Of a stretch of DNA of 64,000 bases, positions 48,216 to 57,956 are shown in pieces. Numbering within the stretch: position 1 is the stretch's first letter; each line of letters opens with the position of its first letter. The notes under the pieces are model-generated. The model did no database searches. It was not told the origin of the DNA and was given only the letters and a program-made list of their open reading frames with translations. The DNA is taken from the NCBI GenBank assembly GCA_027039975.1, contig JALWFE010000125.1, forward strand, positions 1 to 64,000, in the 5' to 3' direction. This DNA is from Flavobacteriales bacterium. GTDB taxonomy: Bacteria > Bacteroidota > Bacteroidia > Flavobacteriales > Flavobacteriaceae. Made by a program: the position numbers and the translations under genes.

Positions 48216-49407
48216 TCTCAATCTTAGAGATACCTATCAATGTTGCAAAAGTACCCATAAATATTATTGTCAGTAAAACATACAAAATATTAGACCAGTG
48301 AAATTCCACCGGATAGGGCATATTGGTTTGCGGTACATACAAAAACGGATGAAAATGTTGAATACCTACTAAAATCAAACCCAATATCAAACCGGACAAT
48401 CCACTCAAAACCGTCATCCCCAAACCTTGTACCATAAAAATTTTCTTTATTTCGGAACGGTCTAAACCCAAAACCCTCAGTGTATTTATATCATCTTTTT
48501 TATCGATAATAATCATAATTATCGTACCGACTATATTAAACAAGGCCAACAGTAAAATCAACGCAAAAATAAAATAAACCATTAAATTTTCGGTGTTGAG
48601 CATTTTGTAAAGTAATTTGTTGAGCTGTCGCCTGTTCCGGATATTTAATTTTTTTCCGAATTTTTGTTGCAAACGTTTTTGCAAACCGGTTATTTGTCCG
48701 GGTTTCACTTTTATTTCGATACTTGATATGCGTTCAGGCGGGTAATTTAATAATTGCTGAGCCGCTTCCAAAGTTGTATAGAGATAAACCTGATCGTGAT
48801 CTGTTGTTGTTTGGAAAATACCTACCGGTATAAAATATTTATCGTAAAAGCCCTTGCGCGGGTCGGAAATATAGCCTTTACCGGGTTTTGGTACTAACAA
48901 TTGAATCATTTCCAAATTATTGGAGAGCATAAATGACAAATCATTTGCCAGTGAAACACCCATCAACATTTCAATGGTTCCCGGCGTTGGCAAATGACCG
49001 GCTATCAATGTCGAATCCAGATTGATAACTTTGTAATAATTACTGTCAACGCCTTTTATTTTTGCTATTTTTTGTTTGTCATTATAATTGATAAAAACTT
49101 TTTCTTCTACAACCCGGGAAAAACTTATTACGGCATTATCCTGTTTTAAAAATTCAAAAAAATCTTTATCCGGCGCAAAATTTTTCCCTGTCAGCGGTGT
49201 TATTTTAATATCGGGATCGGTCATTTTAATCAAGCTGATATTGAAGGTCCGAATTCCGGAGAACCCCGATAATACAATAATAAAAGCCGCCGAAACCATC
49301 AAAACACCGAAAGAAGCGATTTTGACAATAATATTAATAGCATTATTGCCACTTTTTGAAAACAAGTATTTTTGTGAAATATACCGGATATAATTCAAAA
49401 CGACCAA
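48211..49407 (-). CDS. FtsX/LolE-like ABC transporter permease
   Basis: FGVLMVSAAFIIVLSGFSGI; FxxALILLLALFNIVGTIIMIIIDKKDDINTLRVLGL. Confidence 0.88.
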   Translation of the reverse strand: MVVLNYIRYISQKYLFSKSGNNAINIIVKIASFGVLMVSAAFIIVLSGFSGIRTFNISLIKMTDPDIKITPLTGKNFAPDKDFFEFLKQDNAVISFSRVVEEKVFINYNDKQKIAKIKGVDSNYYKVINLDSTLIAGHLPTPGTIEMLMGVSLANDLSFMLSNNLEMIQLLVPKPGKGYISDPRKGFYDKYFIPVGIFQTTTDHDQVYLYTTLEAAQQLLNYPPERISSIEIKVKPGQITGLQKRLQQKFGKKLNIRNRRQLNKLLYKMLNTENLMVYFIFALILLLALFNIVGTIIMIIIDKKDDINTLRVLGLDRSEIKKIFMVQGLGMTVLSGLSGLILGLILVGIQHFHPFLYVPQTNMPYPVEFHWSNILYVLLTIIFMGTFATLIGISKIEK

Positions 49408-49410
49408 ACT

Positions 49411-49770
49411 TTAATCGATAGGGCTGTGTCCGTTATTGAGTTCTTCATCAATTTTTTCGATATAATCCAACGAATCATCTCTAAAAAATAACAAATCGGG
49501 CATCTTGCGTAATTGATGCCGGACCCGTTGCGCTACATCGTGTTTAATCAATTTGGCATTTTTTTGTAAAGCTGTGAGTAATTCTCCGGCTTTGGCAGAG
49601 GGAAAAATACTGACATACACTTTGGCCAAAGTTAAATCAGGTGTTACATAAACTTTGGTGACGGTAATTATCAAATTTTTAATACCGGCTTTCCGGACTT
49701 CGCCTTGTAATATTTCAGCCAAATCCATTTGAATAATTTTGGCTATCCGTTTTTGTCTTTTTGTTTCCAT
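49411..49770 (-). CDS. rbfA: Ribosome-binding factor A
   Basis: RQKRIAKIIQMDLAEILQ; VTPDLTLAKVYVSIF; LRKMPDLLFFRDDSLDYIEKIDEEL. Confidence 0.93.
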   Translation of the reverse strand: METKRQKRIAKIIQMDLAEILQGEVRKAGIKNLIITVTKVYVTPDLTLAKVYVSIFPSAKAGELLTALQKNAKLIKHDVAQRVRHQLRKMPDLLFFRDDSLDYIEKIDEELNNGHSPID

Positions 49771-49774
49771 ACGG

Positions 49775-49823
49775 CAAAGATACGGGATTTGAGTTAAAAG
49801 TTGAAAGTTAAAAGTTGAAAGTT
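49775..49823 (-). promoter_or_regulatory. rbfA promoter: 7-bp repeat array 9 nt upstream of TATCTTTG
   Basis: Minus strand AACTTTCAACTTTTAACTTTCAACTTTTAACT-caaatcccg-TATCTTTG. Confidence 0.6.
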
Positions 49824-49919
49824 AGTATCAAGTAAGTATTTCTCTCCCTACTTTCGTAGGTATCAAAATGACACAAAAATAAACATTAAAAATCGCGAAC
49901 AAAAACCTTTAATTATTTT

Positions 49920-49950
49920 TTTGCAGAATTAAAAAATCTTATTATTTTTG
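49920..49950 (+). promoter_or_regulatory. Promoter TTTG-N19-TATTTTTG upstream of tRNA-Glu pair
   Basis: Good Bacteroidetes consensus spacing. Confidence 0.65.
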
Positions 49951-49966
49951 CATCTCAAAATAAAAC

Positions 49967-50038
49967 GGTCCGTTCGTCTAGGGGTTAGGACGCCGGGTTT
50001 TCATCCCGGTAACAGGGGTTCGATTCCCCTACGGACTG
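49967..50038 (+). tRNA. tRNA-Glu(TTC) copy 1, CCA not encoded
   Basis: GGTCCGT TC GTCTAGGGGTTAGGAC..CCGGG TTTTCAT CCCGG..AGGGG TTCGATT CCCCT ACGGACT; discriminator G. Confidence 0.95.
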
Positions 50039-50073
50039 CAAAGTTGAAATATTTTACAGAAGTTTCCTGTTAT

Positions 50074-50145
50074 GGTCCGTTCGTCTAGGGGTTAGGACGC
50101 CGGGTTTTCATCCCGGTAACAGGGGTTCGATTCCCCTACGGACTA
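50074..50145 (+). tRNA. tRNA-Glu(TTC) copy 2, CCA not encoded
   Basis: Same 71 nt as copy 1; discriminator A. Confidence 0.95.
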
Positions 50146-50199
50146 CAAAGTTTAACGATAACCAAAAGGTTTTCAAATAATTAAATTAAAAAAAGAGAT

Positions 50200-50454
50200 A
50201 TGGCACATCATAAGTCAGCATTAAAGAGGATAAGACAAAATCAAAAGAAAAGGTTACACAATAGATTTTATCATAAATCTACGCGTACAGCTATTAAAAA
50301 TTTGAGAAATATAACCGATAAGGCCGAAGCGGAAAAATTCTTGCCAAAAGTGGTTTCAATGATTGACCGTTTGGCTAAAAGAAACATCATTCATAAAAAT
50401 AAAGCGGCTAACCTGAAGTCTAAATTAACTAAGCACGTCAACAGTTTAGGATAA
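50200..50454 (+). CDS. rpsT: 30S ribosomal protein S20
   Basis: MAHHKSALKRIRQNQKKRLHNRFYHKSTRTAIKNLR. Confidence 0.96.
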   Translation: MAHHKSALKRIRQNQKKRLHNRFYHKSTRTAIKNLRNITDKAEAEKFLPKVVSMIDRLAKRNIIHKNKAANLKSKLTKHVNSLG

Positions 50455-50482
50455 TTTTTAAGTTGTTTTATAAAAAATTTTA

Positions 50483-50509
50483 AGGCTCTCCACAACGGAG
50501 AGTTTTTTT
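50483..50509 (+). terminator. Intrinsic terminator after rpsT
   Basis: ggctctccacaacggagagttttttt. Confidence 0.88.
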
Positions 50510-50606
50510 GTTGTATAGCGGAGTTGTACTCCCGCCACCATAAATATCAATCTTTTTGATTGTTTTTATATTTAGGATTGGTATAAAAAACGGCTCATCA
50601 AAACTA

Positions 50607-52031
50607 TCAAGCATCTAAAACTATCAATCTCGGTTCGGTAAAATCATACATAGCATATAATGCACCTTCACGTCCCAATCCGGAATCTTTGACACCACCG
50701 TAAGGCATACCGTCAATTCTAAAACCCGGAATATCATTGATAATAACCCCGCCTACTTCCAAATGGTTTTGAGCATACAAAATATGCTTGATGTTATCAG
50801 AGAAAACACCTGCTTGTAAACCATACCGGGTATTATTGGTTGCTGACACAGCTTGTTTAAAATCTTTAACTTTTTCAACCAATACTACAGGTGCAAAGGC
50901 TTCTTCCGACCACACTTTCATTTCCGGTCTGGTATTTGTCAATACCGTCGGGGCGTAAATGTTAGCTTTTTCGTCTAAAATTTTGCCACCTTCCAAGATT
51001 ATTGCTCCTTGCTTAACTGCTTCATGCACCCAAGTATCTATCCGCAACAGGTCATTGTGCGAAATCATACTACTGTTAACCACATCAGGGTCAAACATAT
51101 TACCGGATTTAGTTTGTCGTGCTTCTTCAATAAAATGTTCCAAAAATGCATCAAAAACAGTTTCTACCACATAAATCCGTTGCGTCGAAATACAAATCTG
51201 TCCGGCATTGAGAAAAGAACCATAAGCCAATTTTTTGGCAGCACGTTTCAGGTCGGCAGAATCATCAATGATGGCCGCGGCATTTCCTCCCATTTCTAAC
51301 AGTACTTTCTTTTTACCGGCTAAACTTTTGAGCTTCCATCCTACTCTGTCACTACCTGTAAAAGATAAAATTTTAAGACGGTCATCTTCTACCATTTTTT
51401 GAGATAATTCGTTGGTCGTGTAGAGAATATTGACAACTCCTTGTGGCAAACCGGTTTGTGATAACAATTCAGCCAACAATAATAAAGTCACCGGAGCTTG
51501 CGGCGCCGGTTTTAAAATAACAGGAGCGCCTACGCCAATTGCCGGAATAAACTTATGCAATGCTAAATTCAAAGGAAAATTGAATGGTGTTATTCCCAAA
51601 ACAGGTCCAATAGGAAATCGCAATGTGTAAGCAGTTTTGCCTTTGCCGTTCAGATAATCCATTGGTACTTGCCTGCCGGTAAATTCCAAAGTTGCCCTGA
51701 TGCCCGTTTCAATATTATCCAATGCTCTATTAACTTCGCTACGGGCATAACTGATTGGTTTACCGCCTTCGGCAGCGATAATCCGGCTAAATTTACCGGA
51801 ATTTTCTTTAAGTAAACCATATAACTCTTTTAAAATACCGGCTCTTTTTTCGGTAGAAAAATGCTTAAAAACATGAAAACTTTCTGTGGCAGATGCAATT
51901 GCTTCTTCAACCTGTAAGGGCGTAGCTATTGGTACCTCGGCCAACAATTCTCCGGAAAATTTTTGATAGACCGGTAGTTTATCATTATTGTCAACAAATT
52001 TTCCATTGATAAAATTCTTTACACTATACAT
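50607..52031 (-). CDS. NAD(P)-dependent aldehyde dehydrogenase
   Basis: GITPFNFPLNLALHKFIPAIGVGAPVILKPA; LEMGGNAAAII; NAGQICISTQRIYV. Confidence 0.93.
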   Translation of the reverse strand: MYSVKNFINGKFVDNNDKLPVYQKFSGELLAEVPIATPLQVEEAIASATESFHVFKHFSTEKRAGILKELYGLLKENSGKFSRIIAAEGGKPISYARSEVNRALDNIETGIRATLEFTGRQVPMDYLNGKGKTAYTLRFPIGPVLGITPFNFPLNLALHKFIPAIGVGAPVILKPAPQAPVTLLLLAELLSQTGLPQGVVNILYTTNELSQKMVEDDRLKILSFTGSDRVGWKLKSLAGKKKVLLEMGGNAAAIIDDSADLKRAAKKLAYGSFLNAGQICISTQRIYVVETVFDAFLEHFIEEARQTKSGNMFDPDVVNSSMISHNDLLRIDTWVHEAVKQGAIILEGGKILDEKANIYAPTVLTNTRPEMKVWSEEAFAPVVLVEKVKDFKQAVSATNNTRYGLQAGVFSDNIKHILYAQNHLEVGGVIINDIPGFRIDGMPYGGVKDSGLGREGALYAMYDFTEPRLIVLDA

Positions 52032-52105
52032 TTTATCCTGTTTTAAAATTTTTTTATAAAATTACACAAAAAGGATTAATACCAAAAACAATTCATTTTG
52101 ATATA

Positions 52106-52140
52106 ACAAAAGACCGCCTCATATTTGAGACGGTCTTTGT
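52106..52140 (-). terminator. Terminator of the large T9SS adhesin gene
   Basis: acaaaagaccgcctcatatttgagacggtctttgt stem-loop. Confidence 0.85.
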
Positions 52141-52159
52141 AAAGTGAACCCCTAACACT

Positions 52160-55100
52160 TTACTTAATAATCAACTTGCTAACATAGGATTTGTTCTCTG
52201 ATGCTACTTTTACAAAGTAAACACCCTTTTGAACATGTCCTAAGTTAACCGTATAATTATCACTATCAATAGTATTATGGTAAATTTCTTTACCGGTCAA
52301 AGTATAAATGTAGACTTGTGCATTTTTCAAATCATGTGACTTGATAACAAATTGTCCTGTTGTCGGGTTAGGATAAATTGCCGTTACATTGGTCAATTCA
52401 TCAATGCCACTGGCTAAATCAAGTTTAAAGTCATCAATCATCAAGATATCTTGACCGGCAGGAGATTTACCATGGAAAGCGAAATAATATATACCGTCAG
52501 AAGGTACTGTTATATTATAATTTGCAAATTCGTGACAACCATCAGCAATACCGGTTTCAGACAAAATTTGAGTACCGTTCAATGCATCGGCAGAGGTTGC
52601 TCCGGTAGATATATAAACATCCATATCTTCTACAAATGCGGCTGTTCCATCATTTCCGTAAGAGAATTCCAAAGCATAGGTTGTTCCGGCAGATAAATCA
52701 AATCCGGGTGAGAACAACCAATCATTCATATCATACACATCATTGAATTTTACAAATGCCACATAGTCACCATTACCTGATACACAAGAAAGTGATGTAG
52801 GAGCCGTGCCTCTCATCCAAGTTTTGCCGTCACCATTTGCATCTTGGGTTGTCCAACATCCCATAGTAATATCAAAATCTTGCATGTAAGGTAATTGCGT
52901 ATCACAAAGAGTGGTAAAGGTGTATGGTCCCGACCACATACTTTCATCGCCACCACCACAATCTGATTGGACATAGAAATCGTAAGTAACAGCGGCATCT
53001 AATCCTGTTAAAGTATAAGGATTGCTCGTAACGGCTACAACGGTTCCTTGTCCGGGCGTAAATCCTGACATTCCGTATTCTATGTTCCAAGCGGTAGCCG
53101 GACCGTTTTCCGTCCAACCCAAATCGGCAGAATGTGCCGTTATATTTGATGCTGTCAAGTTAGTTGGTCTCGGACAGGTAGGACATGCTTCAAAACCTGA
53201 AGGTATCGTAGAATCACCTATATCACCCGGTTCAACGCCTCCTGCTCCTTCGTCGGCTAACATTACATTATTATTGTCATAAACTATATATTCATTTTCA
53301 GAACTGAAACTTCCCGGTGTATAATCAAACGACAAGATATCACCTTGGTTAACAGGGATATAATAAGTTTCTGGGCCGTAACCACTATCCAAAGTAACAT
53401 TCATAAAGGCGGTACCGTTAACATAAATTGTCAATAAACCACCATTCCAGCCGTCACCCCAAGAGTCTATCAAATCAACTCTAAAGAAACCACAAGTTCC
53501 TGAGGTCATAAAGGTATAAGGACCTTCCCAGTTACTGAGGTCTCCACCACCACAATCGGATTGAACATAAAAATCATAAGTGGTAGCCGGGGTTAAGCCG
53601 GTCAAAGTATAAGGATTACTTGTAACTGCAACTACTGTTCCTTGTCCTTGAGTAAATCCGGCAGGACCGTATTCAATATTCCAAGCGGTTGCTGAACCGG
53701 TCTCCGTCCATGATAATTCAGCTTCTGTATCCGTTACATTGTTCACAGATAAATTGATAGGGGTAGGACATAAAGGACAAGCTTCCAAACCAGACGGTAC
53801 AGCAGGATCACCTACACTATTTGGTGTGCCGTTAGCACCTTCATTTGCTAATTCAAAATTGTTATTATCATAAACGATATATTGATTTTCATCACTAAAA
53901 GAACCTGCTGTATAAACAAATGATAAAATATCTCCCGTATTAACAGGAATGTAATGAGATTCAGGACCTGTTCCGTTGTCTAATGTTAAATTTGCAAAAA
54001 GGTTTCCATTTATATAAACCGTCAATAAACCACCATTCCAGCCGTCACCCCAAGAATCGATTAAATCCACTCTAAAGAACCCACAAGTTCCTGCTGTCAT
54101 AAAAGTATATGGACCTGTCCAACTGCTGACATCTCCACCGCCACAATCAGCTTGAACATAAAAATCATAAGAAGTTGCCGGTGTTAAACCCGTTAAAGTA
54201 TATGGATTGCTGGTTACGGCGACGACTGTACCGGAGCCTTGTGTAAATCCGGCCGGACCGTATTCGATATTCCAAGCGGTTGCAGAACCGTTTTCCGTCC
54301 AAGACAATTCGGCAGAATCAGATGAGATATTAGCTGCGCTCAAGAATGAAGGATGAGGACAAGTAGGTGCTTCTTGAATTATAATATCATCAATAGCAAT
54401 ATCACCTTCATATCCACTACCTCTTATAGCTCTAAATCTTATTTGAGTAACATTATTTGCCAATAAAACGGTAGCTTCCAACCAAGGATCCGCATCAGAT
54501 GTTTGTTGTTGTCCTGTCAAAGTCCAAACGTCATTTGTCCAAGTTGTTCCATCATAAGTATCAACAGATAGTGTACCTATATCGGCACCATACATAAAAT
54601 AATAAAAACTCAATTGAGGTTGTGACAAACCGGACAAATCCAAGATGGGACTAATTAATTCCGCAATATCTCCGGGATTGGAACCTGATGATTCCGTATA
54701 TGCATACATCATTCCGGTGTGAGGAGCGGCAGGACCTGTATCGGAAGAAGGTGTGGCACTATCAGCCGGTGTCCAACGGTAAGGCGGATCAAAAGCTCCT
54801 GCACCTGAAACATTTTCAGGATTTCCCGACCAACAACTCATTAACCAATCTGCTTCGGTATTTGCAGTTACATCTTCAAATCCATAGTTATAAGGATATG
54901 TAGAAACTACATCACAAAGTGTACGGAATGTGAAAGGACCTTCCCAAGTACTAAGGTCTCCACCACCACAATCGGATTGCACATAGAAATCATAAGAAGT
55001 TGCAGATGTTAAACCTGTTAAAGTATAAGGATTACTGGTTACTGCAACGACAGTTCCCGAACCTTGTGCAAATCCTACTGGACCGTATTCTATATTCCAA

Positions 55101-56542
55101 GCTGTTGCAGAACCGTTTTCTGTCCAAGACAATTCCGCCGAGTCAGAGGTAATATTGGATGCTGAAAAACCTGTTGGTGATGGACAAGGAGGCGCTTCTT
55201 GAATTGTAATATCATCAATAGCGATATCACTTTCGTATCCACCGCCTCTTACAGCTCTAAATCTAATTTTTGTAACATTGTTTGAAAAATATACAGTGGC
55301 TTCCAACCAAGGATCCGCATCAGATGTTTGTTGTTGTCCTGTCAAAGTCCAAACGTCATTTGTCCAAGTTGTTCCATCATAAGTATCAACAGATAGTGTA
55401 CCTATATCGTCACCATACATAAAATAATAGAAACTCAATTGAGGTTGAGATAAACTTGACAAGTCTAAAATAGGACTGATTAACTCTGCTACATCACCGG
55501 CATTGGAATTTGATGCTTCCGTATATGCATACATCGTTCCGGTGTGAGGACCGGCAGGTCCTGTACCGGAAGAAGGAGTAGAAGCGTCAATTGGTGTCCA
55601 TCGGTAAGGAGGATCATAAGTGCCTGCACCTACTGTGTTTTGAGGATTAGCCGACCAGCAACTTTGTGTCCAATCAGCTTCTGTATTTGCAGTGGTATCT
55701 TCAAAGCCATAACTGTAAGGGAATGTAGAAACCGTATTGCATTCCGTAGTAAAAGTAAAAGGACCTACCCAACCGCTGGTATCTCCACCACCACAATCAG
55801 CTTGAACATAAAAATCATAAGAAGTTGCCGCTGTTAAACCCGTTAAAGTATAAGGATTACTGGTTACGGCAACGACAGTTCCCGAACCTTGTGGAAATCC
55901 GGCCGGACCGTATTCGATATTCCAAGCCGTAGCGGAACCGGTCTCTGTCCAAGACAATTCAGCGGAATCCACTGTTATATTAGCAGCGGATAAATTGTCA
56001 GGAGGCAAACAAGAAGGTTGTAATTCCACAACAATATCATCCAAACCAATTGCGTAACCATAATTTATGGTTCCGACAAATCTAATTTGCGTAGTTGCAG
56101 TCGGTGTAAAACTGTCTAAATAAATTGTTTCATCTACCCAGTCCGGAATATCGTTTTGATAATCGGCTACCGTACTCCAAATTGCTCCTCCGTCTGTCGA
56201 AATCTCAACAGTCAAAGTGTTTTGATCTCCTGCCCATTGCGGTTGAACATGAGAGAATTTTAATTGGTAAGCACCGGATGACAAATCCAAAACCGGGGTA
56301 ACCAAAGCCGTTTGTGAACCGGTATAACCGGATTCATAAAAACTTGCTGAGCTGTTTCCATTGTAAGGACAAGCAGCAGGGCCCGTGCTACCACCACAAT
56401 CTGACCAATCCAGTGTACCGGTAATGTAATCTTGTGTCATTGAACCGGGAACACCCGACTCAAAATCTTCACTAAAAACTTGCGCTTTTACTTGCCAACC
56501 AAAGGCAAACAAAACAAGTAGAAAAGTAATTATTTTTTTCAT
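52160..56542 (-). CDS. 1460-aa modular T9SS-exported protein with FN3-like, MAM-like and T9SS sorting domains
   Basis: Signal peptide; five AWNIEYG FN3-like modules; two ADW..CWSANP..SPILDLS modules; two CGFFRVDLIDSWGDGWNGG modules; C-term IYPNPTTGQFVIKSHDLKNAQVYIYTLTGKEIY..SKLIIK. Confidence 0.9.
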   Translation of the reverse strand: MKKIITFLLVLFAFGWQVKAQVFSEDFESGVPGSMTQDYITGTLDWSDCGGSTGPAACPYNGNSSASFYESGYTGSQTALVTPVLDLSSGAYQLKFSHVQPQWAGDQNTLTVEISTDGGAIWSTVADYQNDIPDWVDETIYLDSFTPTATTQIRFVGTINYGYAIGLDDIVVELQPSCLPPDNLSAANITVDSAELSWTETGSATAWNIEYGPAGFPQGSGTVVAVTSNPYTLTGLTAATSYDFYVQADCGGGDTSGWVGPFTFTTECNTVSTFPYSYGFEDTTANTEADWTQSCWSANPQNTVGAGTYDPPYRWTPIDASTPSSGTGPAGPHTGTMYAYTEASNSNAGDVAELISPILDLSSLSQPQLSFYYFMYGDDIGTLSVDTYDGTTWTNDVWTLTGQQQTSDADPWLEATVYFSNNVTKIRFRAVRGGGYESDIAIDDITIQEAPPCPSPTGFSASNITSDSAELSWTENGSATAWNIEYGPVGFAQGSGTVVAVTSNPYTLTGLTSATSYDFYVQSDCGGGDLSTWEGPFTFRTLCDVVSTYPYNYGFEDVTANTEADWLMSCWSGNPENVSGAGAFDPPYRWTPADSATPSSDTGPAAPHTGMMYAYTESSGSNPGDIAELISPILDLSGLSQPQLSFYYFMYGADIGTLSVDTYDGTTWTNDVWTLTGQQQTSDADPWLEATVLLANNVTQIRFRAIRGSGYEGDIAIDDIIIQEAPTCPHPSFLSAANISSDSAELSWTENGSATAWNIEYGPAGFTQGSGTVVAVTSNPYTLTGLTPATSYDFYVQADCGGGDVSSWTGPYTFMTAGTCGFFRVDLIDSWGDGWNGGLLTVYINGNLFANLTLDNGTGPESHYIPVNTGDILSFVYTAGSFSDENQYIVYDNNNFELANEGANGTPNSVGDPAVPSGLEACPLCPTPINLSVNNVTDTEAELSWTETGSATAWNIEYGPAGFTQGQGTVVAVTSNPYTLTGLTPATTYDFYVQSDCGGGDLSNWEGPYTFMTSGTCGFFRVDLIDSWGDGWNGGLLTIYVNGTAFMNVTLDSGYGPETYYIPVNQGDILSFDYTPGSFSSENEYIVYDNNNVMLADEGAGGVEPGDIGDSTIPSGFEACPTCPRPTNLTASNITAHSADLGWTENGPATAWNIEYGMSGFTPGQGTVVAVTSNPYTLTGLDAAVTYDFYVQSDCGGGDESMWSGPYTFTTLCDTQLPYMQDFDITMGCWTTQDANGDGKTWMRGTAPTSLSCVSGNGDYVAFVKFNDVYDMNDWLFSPGFDLSAGTTYALEFSYGNDGTAAFVEDMDVYISTGATSADALNGTQILSETGIADGCHEFANYNITVPSDGIYYFAFHGKSPAGQDILMIDDFKLDLASGIDELTNVTAIYPNPTTGQFVIKSHDLKNAQVYIYTLTGKEIYHNTIDSDNYTVNLGHVQKGVYFVKVASENKSYVSKLIIK

Positions 56543-56832
56543 AGTCTCGAAAATTTATTTATTAATTAACAAATATATAAAAAAAAAGATTGACACAAAA
56601 CAACAAGCTTTATTTTTTATTATTTATTTGATGCATTTTAAAAAAAATATACTAAAACCAGTTATTTGTTAATAAAATGATTTTTGCTAATGCCAAATGG
56701 TATTTTTTTTGTCTAGTAAAAAATCCGCGATGTGCGTCTATTTATAATAAAGATACAGAAAAAACGATTTATTAGACTAAAAAAAATTGTTTTTGTGTAA
56801 ATCAATATCAATACAAAAAAATGTTAAAAACA

Positions 56833-56864
56833 AAAAAAGCCGCTTCAAATCTGAAACGGCTTAC
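56833..56864 (-). terminator. Terminator of exbB/exbD cluster
   Basis: aaaaaaagccgcttcaaatctgaaacggctt; T-run on minus strand. Confidence 0.8.
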
Positions 56865-56909
56865 TAAAATTAACCTAAATATTTTACATATTTAATTAAT
56901 GTTAATGTA

Positions 56910-57398
56910 TTATCTTTTAAAATTTGAAAAAACTTCTCCTTTTCTGGTAGAATAATTTACTTTTAAAGCATTTACTTTACGTAATTCTTCTTTGATATCG
57001 GTTATGATACCCATACCTACATTTTCATCGGCTTTGATAGAGGTAATCATCAAGGGTTTTTCTTCTTCCCGTTTAGCGGCTCGCTCTTTTAAGACAAAAG
57101 GACCTACATCACTTACATTGGCAAAAGCATCATCCAATTGAATACGCGGTTCTTTACCATATTTGGTTTGATATTTTTTTATAGGAGTTCCTACATATAT
57201 AAAGGATACCAAACCTTTTTTTTCTATTTTTTTGACTTGGTCAGCCGAAGGCATTCTAACCGTTACTTTTCTTTCGCCATTTTCTCTCATAACAGTTGCC
57301 ACCATAAAAAAGAATAAAAGCATAAATACTATATCCGGTAATGACGCCGTTGAAATAGCCGGCGTTCCGCTGTCTTTTTTCTTTGAAAATTTGCTCAT
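56910..57398 (-). CDS. ExbD/TolR-family biopolymer transport protein (second)
   Basis: STASLPDIVFMLLFFFMVATVMRE. Confidence 0.88.
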   Translation of the reverse strand: MSKFSKKKDSGTPAISTASLPDIVFMLLFFFMVATVMRENGERKVTVRMPSADQVKKIEKKGLVSFIYVGTPIKKYQTKYGKEPRIQLDDAFANVSDVGPFVLKERAAKREEEKPLMITSIKADENVGMGIITDIKEELRKVNALKVNYSTRKGEVFSNFKR

Positions 57399-57405
57399 AA
57401 CTTAA

Positions 57406-57933
57406 CTAACTTTTTGGTAATGATTCTGCAATTTTTTGCGGATAAGCATCCTTAACCGCTTTTTGTTCATCCTCAGTTAATTTATCAAAAGGTTTGCCAT
57501 ACTTTTGTTTCGCATAACGGTTTCTTATGTCGTTGTAAGCCGCTATCAATTCGTTATACACCGAGATATACATCTTATAACTGGTTTCACGGCTGTGTTT
57601 GATACTGATAACCGCTTTTTGCGGATTATCGGATGATTTGGGATCTTTTCCGTTATTGGTTATAAAAGCAATGGCAATCCTTTTAACGTCTTTTACTTTT
57701 GCCGGTTCTTCTTCAATCAACATTTTATCTTGTCCGTTAATCACTATTTCCAGTACGTTTTTCTTTTTAATTACCGGTGGCGGCGGTTGGTTTTTATCTA
57801 CCGGTGGCGGCAATTTTCTACGGATACCGTAATTACTTTCCATAGTAGTGGTAACCAAGAAAAAAATCAATAGCAAAAAAGCTATATCCGCCATTGAACC
57901 GGCATTGATTTCTTGTAATTTTCTTTTAGCCAT
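57406..57933 (-). CDS. ExbD/TolR-family biopolymer transport protein (first)
   Basis: INAGSMADIAFLLLIFFLVTTTMESNYGIRRKLPP. Confidence 0.9.
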   Translation of the reverse strand: MAKRKLQEINAGSMADIAFLLLIFFLVTTTMESNYGIRRKLPPPVDKNQPPPPVIKKKNVLEIVINGQDKMLIEEEPAKVKDVKRIAIAFITNNGKDPKSSDNPQKAVISIKHSRETSYKMYISVYNELIAAYNDIRNRYAKQKYGKPFDKLTEDEQKAVKDAYPQKIAESLPKS

Positions 57934-57956
57934 TTTTTTAGTTTTAATAAGTTTAA

